This document shows positions 6,132 to 14,344 of a stretch of DNA of 37,881 nucleotides, one piece after another. Position 1 is the stretch's first letter, and every line of letters starts with the position of its first letter. Both the position numbers and the translations under genes were made by a program. The DNA is taken from IMG/VR virus record IMGVR_UViG_3300009285_000761, positions 1-37,881 of that record; one strand, written 5' to 3'. This DNA is from a virus. The notes under the pieces are model-generated. The model ran no database searches. It saw only the letters and a list, made by a program, of their open reading frames with translations, and was not told the origin of the DNA.

Positions 6132-6135
6132 AAAT

Positions 6136-6480
6136 ATGCCAAAGAAATTAGTTAAAAAAGAAACAAAAAAGGTTAAGGTGGAGAAACCTATAGCAAAACC
6201 CGTAGTAAAAAGTAAGCCATATCACTTGGAAATTCGTGTCAATGATGTAGATTTTAAAACCGATGCTAAAGACTTAGAAACAGCTTTGACTGAGTTTGTT
6301 AATAGCCCCGACTTCCCTGTAGGAGCGAAGACTAAGGCTTTTATTAAGTATTCTAAAGGGGGAAACGAAAGAAAGAAGATATGGCATACAAGGGAAGCTC
6401 GTAGAATGCTTAATTGCATTTCCCTTAAACCCAGTTATTTATCAATCTTAGCAGAGAAATTAACAAACGAACTTGTCTAA
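6136..6480 (+). CDS. Hypothetical protein, 114 aa, basic N terminus
   Basis: The first 25 residues are almost all Lys, Val, Pro and Glu (a disordered basic tail). A mixed alpha/beta domain follows (KPYHLEIRVNDVDFKTDAKDLE). The C-terminal half has IWHTREARRMLNCISL. The stop is directly before the portal gene. Position suggests a head-assembly accessory protein; no family is recognised. Confidence 0.65.
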   Translation: MPKKLVKKETKKVKVEKPIAKPVVKSKPYHLEIRVNDVDFKTDAKDLETALTEFVNSPDFPVGAKTKAFIKYSKGGNERKKIWHTREARRMLNCISLKPSYLSILAEKLTNELV

Positions 6481-6481
6481 T

Positions 6482-8287
6482 ATGGAAGAGGTAGCAGAGA
6501 AAATACCTAGTATCTACCAGTATATTCTTGAAGAAGAATCAGCGTGGCGAACAGCCCGTGTTCCTTTGGCTTCAAATTGGAGGGATTGGAATATGTATGA
6601 ACACATAGACCGTTCTTTTACATTAAAAAACTCACGCTTTTACAAAGGTCCGCAAGATTACACAAGACCTTTTGATAACATAATTATACCGATAGCAAAT
6701 GTAAACTATCGAACAGAGGGATTTGATGTTAAGGAAGTTCAAATCTATGTAGACAATGCCGAGAATCACCACAAATCTTCCGTTGCTAGGAAGTTTCATA
6801 AGTGGTGGGCAAAAGAAAACGCCATAGACACAGCGATAGATGAATCAGTGGAATCTTATTTCGACTATGGTTTGGCTCTTTTAAAAAATGTAGACGAAGC
6901 AAGACCGGAAGTTGTACCCCTACAGCAAATAGCTTTCTGCGACCAAACGGACATAATGTCGGGGCCTATCTGTATAAAACACAACTACTCTATAGGCGAG
7001 TTGCTGGATTTTAAAGGTAAATGGAAGGCTACAGAAATAGACAAGACTGTTTTAATGGCACGCACAACAAGAGATGTTGACTCAACAGACGGAGATACCG
7101 TTAAAACCCCAGGCAAGTATATTGAAGTCTATGAATTGCACGGGATGTTTCCCGAAAGTTGGTTGGGAGAAGAAAAACTAGGGGAAGACTGGGAAGACAC
7201 AGGTAAATACTCACCACAAATTCATATCGTTACTTACTATGTTTCGCCAGTGGACGGCAAAACAAAGAACGGTATTACTCTCTTTAAAGGCAAAGAGCCA
7301 AGACCGATATTTAAAGCACTCGTAAGAGACCCTATATTTGGCAGAGCTTGTGGTAGAGGTGGAATTGAAGAGTTATTTCATGCTCAGATATGGACAAACT
7401 TTGACACTATGCACATTCAGCAAATGATGGAAGCTGTGTCTAAAGTTCTTTTGAAAACTAATAAGAAAAAAGTTGCGTCCCTTAATAATTTCTCAAATAT
7501 GAAGCATGGGCAAATTATTGACCTAGACGGAGATGGCACACTTGAACAATTGGTACTTCAGCCAATCAATAAAGCGGCTTTTGACAATGATGTAAATAAA
7601 TGGGGACAAACTGGGAGGGTTATCGGAGCGGCATCCGACCCTGCGTTAGGGCTTAATCCCGTATCTGGCACACCACTTGGCACGACAGAAATTGTTACCT
7701 CGCAAGGTCAAGGGATACACGAATATAGACGAGGGAAAATATCGGTGTTCTGGGCTGAAGTCTATCGTGATTGGATATTACCTCATTTCTCAAAGGAAAT
7801 TATTAAAGGTTCTAAGTGGTTAGATGAGTTTTCACTAAGTGAATTACAGGATATCGCTGACAAAGTGGCCACAAAAGAAGCGAACAGGAGAATTAAGCGA
7901 ATGGTGTTTGCGGGGAAGGTTCTCTTACAGGAAGAGGAAGATATGTTTAAGGAAAATGTGAGACAAGAGTTTATGAAAGGTGGGGAAAAAAGGTTTATTG
8001 AATTAATCAAAGATGAATTCAGAAACTTGGCACTTGATTTAGAAATAAGTATCTCAGGGAAACAAGAAAACATGGCTGAGGTTGTAAGCAAACTTAATTC
8101 AGTCTTTAGGACACTGTTCACTCCAGGTGCTATCCAAGCAATCCAATCAAGTCCTGAACTATCCACCCTCTTAAACGATATATTGGAAAAGAGCGGAATG
8201 AATCAGATTAACTTCGGAAAAGGAAAAGCTCAAATGACACCACAAGCCCCACCACAACAATTACCACAGCCAGAATTAGCAACTTAA
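6482..8287 (+). CDS. Portal protein (inferred)
   Basis: The 601-residue protein is the first large gene after terminase and is followed by scaffold- and capsid-like genes, the standard slot for a portal. Its length fits short-tailed phage portals. Features include a helical N terminus, a central region with GRGGIEELFHAQIWTNFD and long helices, and a Gln/Pro-rich C-terminal tail (PQAPPQQLPQPE). The ATG at 6482 was preferred to a TTG at 6473 because that would overlap the previous stop. I cannot confirm the fold from sequence alone, so the name rests largely on order and size. Confidence 0.75.
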   Translation: MEEVAEKIPSIYQYILEEESAWRTARVPLASNWRDWNMYEHIDRSFTLKNSRFYKGPQDYTRPFDNIIIPIANVNYRTEGFDVKEVQIYVDNAENHHKSSVARKFHKWWAKENAIDTAIDESVESYFDYGLALLKNVDEARPEVVPLQQIAFCDQTDIMSGPICIKHNYSIGELLDFKGKWKATEIDKTVLMARTTRDVDSTDGDTVKTPGKYIEVYELHGMFPESWLGEEKLGEDWEDTGKYSPQIHIVTYYVSPVDGKTKNGITLFKGKEPRPIFKALVRDPIFGRACGRGGIEELFHAQIWTNFDTMHIQQMMEAVSKVLLKTNKKKVASLNNFSNMKHGQIIDLDGDGTLEQLVLQPINKAAFDNDVNKWGQTGRVIGAASDPALGLNPVSGTPLGTTEIVTSQGQGIHEYRRGKISVFWAEVYRDWILPHFSKEIIKGSKWLDEFSLSELQDIADKVATKEANRRIKRMVFAGKVLLQEEEDMFKENVRQEFMKGGEKRFIELIKDEFRNLALDLEISISGKQENMAEVVSKLNSVFRTLFTPGAIQAIQSSPELSTLLNDILEKSGMNQINFGKGKAQMTPQAPPQQLPQPELAT

Positions 8288-8296
8288 TTAAATAAT

Positions 8297-8647
8297 ATGA
8301 ACGATATATCAAACGAAATATTGAATGAAATAGAGACAGACAAAATCATTAACCTTGTCAAAGACCCAATACTTTTTAACGCTGTTAGAAAGTATGTGCT
8401 AGCAGTTTGCTACAAACAGGGAGTAGTAGAAAAGGGAGCAGAACACAAGGCAACAGTAAACTTTGCCCTAAATCTAGCGTGGGGTGCGACAACACCGAAC
8501 GGTATGCCCCGAACGGATGAGGAATTGGGACAGAATCTTCGTGCTTTGACATACGCTATCCAGTTGGTCGAATCTGGATTTAAAGAGCTTTCAGAATTAA
8601 GAAAGCCAGAGGCGGAGATAGAATTAAAAGAAAATCCAGCAGAATAA
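8297..8647 (+). CDS. Hypothetical head-region protein, 116 aa
   Basis: The product is acidic and mostly helical (EILNEIETDKIINLVKD, FNAVRKYVLAVCYKQG). A central ATPNGMPRTDEELGQNLRAL segment and an acidic tail ending NPAE follow. It sits between portal and a membrane-anchored virion protein. The size and helical nature would suit a head-completion or adaptor protein, but no signature is recognised. Confidence 0.65.
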   Translation: MNDISNEILNEIETDKIINLVKDPILFNAVRKYVLAVCYKQGVVEKGAEHKATVNFALNLAWGATTPNGMPRTDEELGQNLRALTYAIQLVESGFKELSELRKPEAEIELKENPAE

Positions 8648-8648
8648 C

Positions 8649-9053
8649 ATGACATTAAATTATAAAAATATAGTTGCAATAGCCATAGTATTTTCAGGAA
8701 TTGTAGTATTGTCGGTTCTTTGGCAGACACCGGGACGGACTTCAGGAAGTGTGATGCCAGCGGGAGAATACCTTGCAACAACAACGGTAGGGATGGCTTC
8801 TGTCCAGAATGTGGTTTCAGCTAACCGTGTAGTCACGTTAGGCTCGATTATTGTCGCAAGTTCATCCGCAACTACATTCAAGGTATGGAACGCTACATCA
8901 ACAACAGACAGCGCTTCTACTACTGTTTTTGGAATGAAAGCATCAATCAGTGAGGGGACATATACTTTTGACGCAGAATTACCAAGAGGATTGATAGTAG
9001 AAAAAACGACAGGTTTTAACGGGGACTACGTTATCACGTATAGAGTGCAATAG
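8649..9053 (+). CDS. Virion-region protein with N-terminal membrane anchor, 134 aa
   Basis: Residues about 7-26 form a hydrophobic segment (IVAIAIVFSGIVVLSVLW). A Thr/Ser/Ala-rich beta domain follows (ASVQNVVSANRVVTLGSIIV, STTDSASTTVFGMKA), ending DYVITYRVQ. The layout matches the gene just after the capsid gene (10744-11271): short N-terminal anchor, low-complexity beta domain. It may be a decoration or surface-exposed protein. Overlap with the capsid module supports a structural role; function is inferred. Confidence 0.65.
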   Translation: MTLNYKNIVAIAIVFSGIVVLSVLWQTPGRTSGSVMPAGEYLATTTVGMASVQNVVSANRVVTLGSIIVASSSATTFKVWNATSTTDSASTTVFGMKASISEGTYTFDAELPRGLIVEKTTGFNGDYVITYRVQ

Positions 9054-9145
9054 ACGGTTCAATATCCGTTCAAAATATTACTTTTATTAAACCTTTAGAG
9101 AAACCGAACTCTTAAATCGGTAATCTGAAGAAACCATAACTTCTT
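9054..9145 (+). other. Leader with three short hairpins before scaffold gene
   Basis: The 98-base gap holds ACGG/CCGT (9054/9066), ACCGA/TCGGT (9103/9117) and AAGAA/TTCTT (9128/9141). No promoter or U-run was found. They may tune stability or translation of the scaffold-capsid mRNA. Confidence 0.35.
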
Positions 9146-9151
9146 AAAAAT

Positions 9152-9790
9152 ATGGAAGATACAAACGAGTTTGACATCGACTCTCAAAATGATGTCCAAG
9201 ATGACATAGTTATTGAAGACAATGACGATGTCGATGTTCTTAGAGAGAAACTTTCACAAGTTTCCGAACAAAATAAGCAGTTGTTCGTGAGAACTAAAAA
9301 AGCCGAAGGATTCGAGCTTAGGGATGGCAAGTGGGTAAAACCTGAAAGGTCTGAAAAGACTCAAGGGGAGACTAAAGTCGACACCAAACCTCCTAAAGAT
9401 TCTTCACAGTCAAGTGAATTAGATTACGGTCAACTAGCCCTCCTTCGTACAGAAGGGATAAAGGGTTCAGAAGAGGTTGCTCTTTTCAAGGAAATTATGA
9501 CAGAAACGGGTAAGGGTGTGTTAGACGTCTTAGACTCTAACTACTTTAAATCACGACTGACAGACCTCCGAGAAACCAAGGAGTCTATGAACGCAATCCC
9601 TAAGGGGAGAAATCGTTCAGGACAAATAGGTGTAACTGACGTAGATGTCGCTGTAGCGAAATATAAGGAAGACGGCACATTGCCATCGGATTTCAAAACT
9701 CGCTCCGCAGTGGTCAAATCGTTAGAAGCAGAGGAATCTTCGGTCGGAATGTTTGAAGGCCCATCAGTTATAGGCCCAAACAGGAGATAA
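9152..9790 (+). CDS. Scaffolding protein (inferred)
   Basis: The 212-residue protein is very acidic at the start (QDDIVIEDNDDVDVLREKL), followed by a helical segment, a Lys/Ser/Pro-rich linker and a helical C-terminal half. A hydrophilic, helical, low-complexity protein directly before the major capsid gene is the hallmark of phage scaffolds. Scaffolds shape the procapsid and leave or are degraded before DNA entry. No protease gene is seen nearby. Confidence 0.7.
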   Translation: MEDTNEFDIDSQNDVQDDIVIEDNDDVDVLREKLSQVSEQNKQLFVRTKKAEGFELRDGKWVKPERSEKTQGETKVDTKPPKDSSQSSELDYGQLALLRTEGIKGSEEVALFKEIMTETGKGVLDVLDSNYFKSRLTDLRETKESMNAIPKGRNRSGQIGVTDVDVAVAKYKEDGTLPSDFKTRSAVVKSLEAEESSVGMFEGPSVIGPNRR

Positions 9791-9826
9791 TTTACTTGGC
9801 CTTACTAGCTTAAACAAATAAGCAAA

Positions 9827-10714
9827 ATGGCTAATACATTTAATACAGGCACATACCCTACAGTATGGGCCACAGGTTTACAGGAAAGACTAACAGGCCC
9901 AACAAATTGGAAGGAAATTTGTGAAGTTCACATGATGAACGACTACACGTTGAACATACCTTACATGTCTACAGAGTTCTCACTTCAAAGTGGTACTCGT
10001 GGAACGGCTTATAGTCATTCCGACTTCGCACTTACTAACGACACATTGACAATTTCAGCTCAGGACATCGTTTCTGTCTTTTTAGACAGAGCAGATGCCG
10101 CCCAGCAAAAATTTGTCGGTGCGTTGGAAGCAGGACGAAGACAGGGAGACCTCATCAATGAGCGTGTAGAGGACTTGTTCCTCGCACAGCACGCTTCATG
10201 GACGGACTTCGGTTCGGATGGGGCAGGTGGATTTGGGTTGTACGCAACTCAGATTACCACTACCGTTGCTAATGTTGATTCAATTGCGAGAGCAATCAAG
10301 CGTGAAATCATCAAAGCAAAGGGTAGCAAAATCGCACGCAGAAACGGAATTGCTATCGTCTGGCGACCAGAAGACTTTGAGAAACTTGAGGAATCAATGG
10401 CTTCTCAGGGCTTCACCTTCGCTGACGCAGCACTTAGGGACGGCATCATGGATGCAGACGGACAGGGTAAGTACGCTTTTGGTGTATATCACTATGTCTC
10501 TGAATCTCACACTGCTAACCACGTTTTTGCAGGGGTAAGAAAAATCCAGCAAGTTGGACTCTTGAAGTCTACTTTCGGCAGGATTTTCTACAATCCAAAC
10601 GCAATCAGCGCAGATGGTCCCCTATCAGGAGAGAGTCACGAGGCACGTCTTGACTATGGCTTCAACGCTAAGGCAGGATTAACCGCTGTTCTCTTTGACG
10701 TTAACGTAGAGTAA
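9827..10714 (+). CDS. Major capsid protein
   Basis: The 295-residue product follows the scaffold gene, and its size suits an HK97-fold capsid subunit. It begins with an extended N-terminal arm (MANTFNTGTYPTVWATGLQE). A long-helix segment follows (DAAQQKFVGALEAGRRQGDLINERVEDLFLAQ), then a Gly-rich loop (GSDGAGGFGLYA) and a beta-rich C terminus (AGLTAVLFDVNVE). The composition is Gly/Ala/Asp-rich with codons ending in C, as in a highly expressed gene. The HK97 assignment is inferred from context and pattern. Confidence 0.8.
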   Translation: MANTFNTGTYPTVWATGLQERLTGPTNWKEICEVHMMNDYTLNIPYMSTEFSLQSGTRGTAYSHSDFALTNDTLTISAQDIVSVFLDRADAAQQKFVGALEAGRRQGDLINERVEDLFLAQHASWTDFGSDGAGGFGLYATQITTTVANVDSIARAIKREIIKAKGSKIARRNGIAIVWRPEDFEKLEESMASQGFTFADAALRDGIMDADGQGKYAFGVYHYVSESHTANHVFAGVRKIQQVGLLKSTFGRIFYNPNAISADGPLSGESHEARLDYGFNAKAGLTAVLFDVNVE

Positions 10715-10743
10715 TTACTAGAATCTTAATCGCAACTACAAAA

Positions 10744-11271
10744 ATGAATAAAAACATAGGAGTAGCTTTGGTTGCGGTTTTAGTAATCGCAATCGTTGGG
10801 GCATATCAGTTTCCACAAGTTCAAAATGTTGTTGATAAAAGTTTTGGTGCAACTCCAGGACCAGACTTTTACAACCACGTGACGTTCAAGCAGGGGTTCA
10901 CAGCTGGAGGCACAGCCGTTTCGACTACAACTGCTGAATCTACTGTTACCCTGACTTCAGCTACGCTACGCCCAGAAGTGACTTACATCACCTGGCTAGC
11001 TAACCTGGATACAACAGCCACTACAATGGCATCAAGTTCAGCACCTTTCTCTAGCTTAGCCGTTGGAGAAAAGCTCGAAGTTCTTGTTTACTCGTCAACT
11101 ACTACCGCCGCTACGACAATAACGTATGCAGCAGGTACTGGTGTAGACTTACAAGAAGATGAAGGAGAGACCGTTATACAAAACGGACTTGAAATTGCTC
11201 GATTGACTTTTGTCAAGAAAGCAGATACCGACATCTTAATGTGGGTAGAGGTTGGACAGGTAGGAGATTAG
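10744..11271 (+). CDS. Membrane-anchored, Thr-rich virion protein, 175 aa
   Basis: An N-terminal hydrophobic stretch (VALVAVLVIAIVGAYQF) is followed by a Thr/Ser-rich beta domain (STTTAESTVTLTSATL, SSTTTAATTITYAAGT), ending LMWVEVGQVGD. It directly follows the capsid gene. It shares layout with 8649-9053 and may be a capsid decoration or host-surface attaching protein. The hydrophobic start could be a signal anchor or a buried capsid-inserting helix. A hairpin follows the gene. Confidence 0.65.
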   Translation: MNKNIGVALVAVLVIAIVGAYQFPQVQNVVDKSFGATPGPDFYNHVTFKQGFTAGGTAVSTTTAESTVTLTSATLRPEVTYITWLANLDTTATTMASSSAPFSSLAVGEKLEVLVYSSTTTAATTITYAAGTGVDLQEDEGETVIQNGLEIARLTFVKKADTDILMWVEVGQVGD

Positions 11272-11279
11272 TATCTCTA

Positions 11280-11302
11280 CTCAGGGGGTTATGCCCCTTG
11301 AG
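11280..11302 (+). promoter_or_regulatory. Hairpin after capsid cluster
   Basis: CTCAGGGGG and CCCCTTGAG form a 9-bp stem (one G-U pair) with a 5-base loop. There is no U-run, so it is unlikely to be a full terminator. It may protect the 3' end of the capsid mRNA or cause partial termination. Confidence 0.5.
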
Positions 11303-11322
11303 ATAGGGACATTAAAAATAAG

Positions 11323-11967
11323 ATGAAAATTACATTAGCAGTTTGTACAAATAGAGGAATACGCCCAAAAACAGCTCAATGTCTTTTGGATATGGTTAAT
11401 TATTCCAAAGGCGTAGATTGGCACATTTTAGTCGCTGAACGAGGATATACAGTGGCGGAGAATAGAAATTACTGCGTAATCCAAGCCCAGAGAAATGGTT
11501 CAGATTATCTTCTGTTTATAGATGATGATATGACTTTCTTGCCTGCTACTTTAGAGGAATTATTAACTCACAAGAAAGAAGTCGTAGGTGTTAACTCATA
11601 TTCTCGATGTCTTCCACTAAGCTCGACAGTAGGGTTGATGGATAAAGAAGGAAAGTATATGCACCCTGATAATCACACCGATTGGGAGATGAAGATACCG
11701 GACAGACTTTTTAGTGCTTATTTCGTAGGGGCGGGCATTCTTCTAATAGATATGGCGGTTTTTGCCAAAATAGAGAAGCCTTACTTTGAATTTGTTATGG
11801 GTAAAGAAGGACAGATAATTCATGGGGAAGATGGTTCATTCTGCGATAAGGTTAAAAGAGCGGGGATTGAGGTGTGGTGTGACCCAGAAATCTACGTTGG
11901 TCACTTGGGAGAATATGAATTTAAAAAACCAGAAGAAAATTATCAGACATTTATTAAAAAAACATGA
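11323..11967 (+). CDS. Glycosyltransferase, GT-A type
   Basis: The 214-residue product starts with a Rossmann-like strand (MKITLAVCTNRGIRP). It contains the DDD motif (FIDDDM, Asp67-Asp69) that binds metal and nucleotide-sugar in GT2-like enzymes. Downstream come an ED pair (IIHGEDGSFCDKVKRAG), the likely acceptor/base region, and a conserved WCDPEIYVGHLG end. It lies within virion genes, after a hairpin. It may glycosylate a capsid or tail protein, or act on the host surface; the acceptor cannot be told from sequence. Confidence 0.75.
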   Translation: MKITLAVCTNRGIRPKTAQCLLDMVNYSKGVDWHILVAERGYTVAENRNYCVIQAQRNGSDYLLFIDDDMTFLPATLEELLTHKKEVVGVNSYSRCLPLSSTVGLMDKEGKYMHPDNHTDWEMKIPDRLFSAYFVGAGILLIDMAVFAKIEKPYFEFVMGKEGQIIHGEDGSFCDKVKRAGIEVWCDPEIYVGHLGEYEFKKPEENYQTFIKKT

Positions 11968-12284
11968 GTAAAAATTACGCAACCACATTTACTGTTACTA
12001 TAGCTTCGCCAGCAGTTTTTTCTTGTACCGAACATGACCTTTATGAAGACGATGAGTTAGAGCTTGAAACGACAGGTGCTTTACCTACGGGATTAACACC
12101 AAGCACCGCTACTCTCCGAGAAAAGTATTGGGTAATTAGGAATGGTATTACCGCAAACACTTTTCAACTTTCAACAAGTTTCAGGGGAGACGCCATTACC
12201 ACGACAGGAACTCAGTCTGGCACACACACTTTTATTAAGGTTGCAGGGGATAGATTAACAATGGAACCTATACCCTACGAGTAA
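11964..12284 (+). CDS. Small virion protein, 106 aa
   Basis: The ATG overlaps the glycosyltransferase stop by 4 bp. The product has a beta-rich pattern seen again and again in phage structural proteins: LYEDDELELETTGALPTGL, a YWVI strand, NTFQLSTS and GTQSGTHTF. It probably forms a small beta-sandwich on the virion. It could be the substrate of the coupled glycosyltransferase, but this is inference from overlap only. Confidence 0.65.
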   Translation: MSKNYATTFTVTIASPAVFSCTEHDLYEDDELELETTGALPTGLTPSTATLREKYWVIRNGITANTFQLSTSFRGDAITTTGTQSGTHTFIKVAGDRLTMEPIPYE

Positions 12285-12303
12285 GAAACATTGAAATACT
12301 TAT

Positions 12304-12861
12304 ATGTTTAAGAAAGGATACAAACAAACTCAAGTGCATAAAGATAAAATTGGAAAAGCCAATGCTGTTTCCCTAAAAGGACATAAGGGACATTGGTTAG
12401 GTAAAAAACGTTCACATGAGACTATTGAAAAGGTGAGGATGGGCAATTTAGGCAAAAAGCACTCCGAAGAAACAAAGAGAAAAATGAGCGTTGTTGGGAA
12501 AGGTAGAAAACTTACGGAAGAAGCTAAGCTAAAAATTAGCAAGGCACATAAAGGCAAGCCCAAGCCCAACCAAAGTGGTGAAAAAAGCGGAAAATGGAAG
12601 GGTGGTATAACCCCAATTAACCATAAAATAAGAACCTCACTTGAATATAAACTTTGGCGCACCGCAGTTTTTGAACGGGATAATTATATGTGCATCTGGG
12701 GAGGTAAAGAACATGGAAGCAAACTCAACGCCGACCATATTAAACCCTTTGCTTACTATCCTGAACTTAGATTTGCAATAGATAATGGCAGAACACTTTG
12801 CGTAACATGTCATCGGGCAACTGATACTTTTGGCAATAAGTGTCGTAAAAATTATGAGTAA
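12304..12861 (+). CDS. Free-standing HNH homing endonuclease with NUMOD3 repeats
   Basis: The 185-residue protein has NUMOD3-type DNA-binding repeats over about residues 35-95 (GKKRSHETIEKVRMGNLGKK, HSEETKRKM, LTEEAKLKIS). A C-terminal HNH domain follows (RDNYMCIWGG, LNADHIKPFA, LCVTCHRAT). The first Cys pair is incomplete: CIWGG has only one Cys where CxxC is usual. The gene has no intron around it and overlaps the next virion gene by 8 bp, so it is a free-standing selfish insertion. It would cut related phages lacking it. Confidence 0.85.
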   Translation: MFKKGYKQTQVHKDKIGKANAVSLKGHKGHWLGKKRSHETIEKVRMGNLGKKHSEETKRKMSVVGKGRKLTEEAKLKISKAHKGKPKPNQSGEKSGKWKGGITPINHKIRTSLEYKLWRTAVFERDNYMCIWGGKEHGSKLNADHIKPFAYYPELRFAIDNGRTLCVTCHRATDTFGNKCRKNYE

Positions 12862-14344
12862 GGAGTTACTAATTCAAGCACCAAAACAAGGAATATCATC
12901 TTCTCCGTTTGTGGGATATGGAGATGTGCGCCAACTGGATATTTTCACTCTGCCTGGTATTGTAAAACTCAATAATTTAACAGCTAAAAAATCAAGCACC
13001 ACAGTAGTAGGTAGAGTGAATTGGATTGTTAAAAACCCCGCTACACCGGCAGAGGTATATGCCCTAGATGCAGGGGGTAATGTTTATAAATCAGCCGACA
13101 GCGGAGCAACATGGGCGTTAATGACGGGGTTTACCGCAGGAGGACACGGAAATGGACTAGCTATATGGAAGAACTACCTTGTCGTTGCTAGGGACGCCTT
13201 TTTGGACGTTTGCGGAGACGGCACGGCAACGGGTATTACTAACGCCAATTGGACTAACTCTTGGAAAGCTATTGACTCTGATGTCTTATGGCACCCAATG
13301 TTAGTGTCTAAAAATGACAATATGCTTTATGGTGGAGCGGGTAAGTATGTTTTTTCCCTTGAGGAGCTAACTACTTTTGTTCCGGCTACCGCCACTTCTT
13401 ATACTTTTACTGCTCAAGCTCTCGACCTCCCACCAAATTATAGGATTAAGTGTATTGAAGAATTGGGGAATAATTTAATGCTCGGTACTTGGCAAGGGAC
13501 GAACGTATATGATTTAAGGGTTGCTGATATATTTCCGTGGGATAGGAGTGCCATTTCGTTTGGACAACCAGTAACTCTTAATGAGTTTGGGGTTCACGCC
13601 ATGCTCAACACAGGGAATAGTTTAGTAGTTTTGGCGGGTATTGACGGTCAAGTTTATGTTTGTGATGGGGTAAGTGCTTCTCCTGTAGCTCAGATACCTC
13701 AAAGTATTGCAGATATTTCAAATAATAAATACTTAGATTTCTACCCAGGGGCTATTTGTAATTGGAAAAAGAAAGTTTACTTTGGTGTCAGTTCAGGTGG
13801 AACAGCCACCACGTTGGCAGGTATGGGGATATATTCTTTGACACGCACATCCAGAGGAAACATTTTAGTAAACGAACACCTTATTTCAACGGGCAATGAT
13901 GGGAGTAGCACAAACGTAAAAATAGGTTCACTTTTGCCAGTTACGAGAGATAATCTTTTAATAGGTTGGGTTGATGATACAACAGAGGGTATAGACAATA
14001 TTACTACTAGCTCTTTTGTAACTTCTTATGGAGGATTTTTTATCTCTCCAATGTATCGGGTAGGTACTAGCAATCACACAAGAAAGTTCCAAGAAGTAGA
14101 GATTAACCTCGCAAGACCACTTCGTGCCAACGAGGGAATAAAACTCTCTTATCGTAGCAACTTGACCGCCTCTTTTACTGATTTCTTGACTTGGGACTAC
14201 GCCACATACGCTGGTGAGCTTTCTCATACCACGATGCTGACTAAGCCAACCTTTGAAATTCCCGCAAGTGAGCTTATACAAATTAAGGTTTCTATAACTG
14301 GTACTACAACCACACCAGAGTTTATGAGTGTGATTTTAACATAA
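12854..14344 (+). CDS. Beta-propeller-like virion protein with Asp-box repeat
   Basis: The 496-residue product has a BNR/Asp-box motif, SADSGATWALM, near residue 88, and further repeated beta-strand blocks (ENWYWKAID-like, NNLMLGTWQGTNVYDL). This suggests a propeller as in phage tail and sialidase-type proteins. It overlaps the homing endonuclease by 8 bp; the ATG at 12854 was chosen over upstream in-frame starts. It stands before the tailspike and may be a tail or head-tail connector component. Exact role unknown. Confidence 0.6.
   Translation: MSKELLIQAPKQGISSSPFVGYGDVRQLDIFTLPGIVKLNNLTAKKSSTTVVGRVNWIVKNPATPAEVYALDAGGNVYKSADSGATWALMTGFTAGGHGNGLAIWKNYLVVARDAFLDVCGDGTATGITNANWTNSWKAIDSDVLWHPMLVSKNDNMLYGGAGKYVFSLEELTTFVPATATSYTFTAQALDLPPNYRIKCIEELGNNLMLGTWQGTNVYDLRVADIFPWDRSAISFGQPVTLNEFGVHAMLNTGNSLVVLAGIDGQVYVCDGVSASPVAQIPQSIADISNNKYLDFYPGAICNWKKKVYFGVSSGGTATTLAGMGIYSLTRTSRGNILVNEHLISTGNDGSSTNVKIGSLLPVTRDNLLIGWVDDTTEGIDNITTSSFVTSYGGFFISPMYRVGTSNHTRKFQEVEINLARPLRANEGIKLSYRSNLTASFTDFLTWDYATYAGELSHTTMLTKPTFEIPASELIQIKVSITGTTTTPEFMSVILT

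Noticed and set aside
11280-11302. Full intrinsic terminator after the capsid cluster
   Set aside because: The stem is strong, but there is no U-run on the plus strand.
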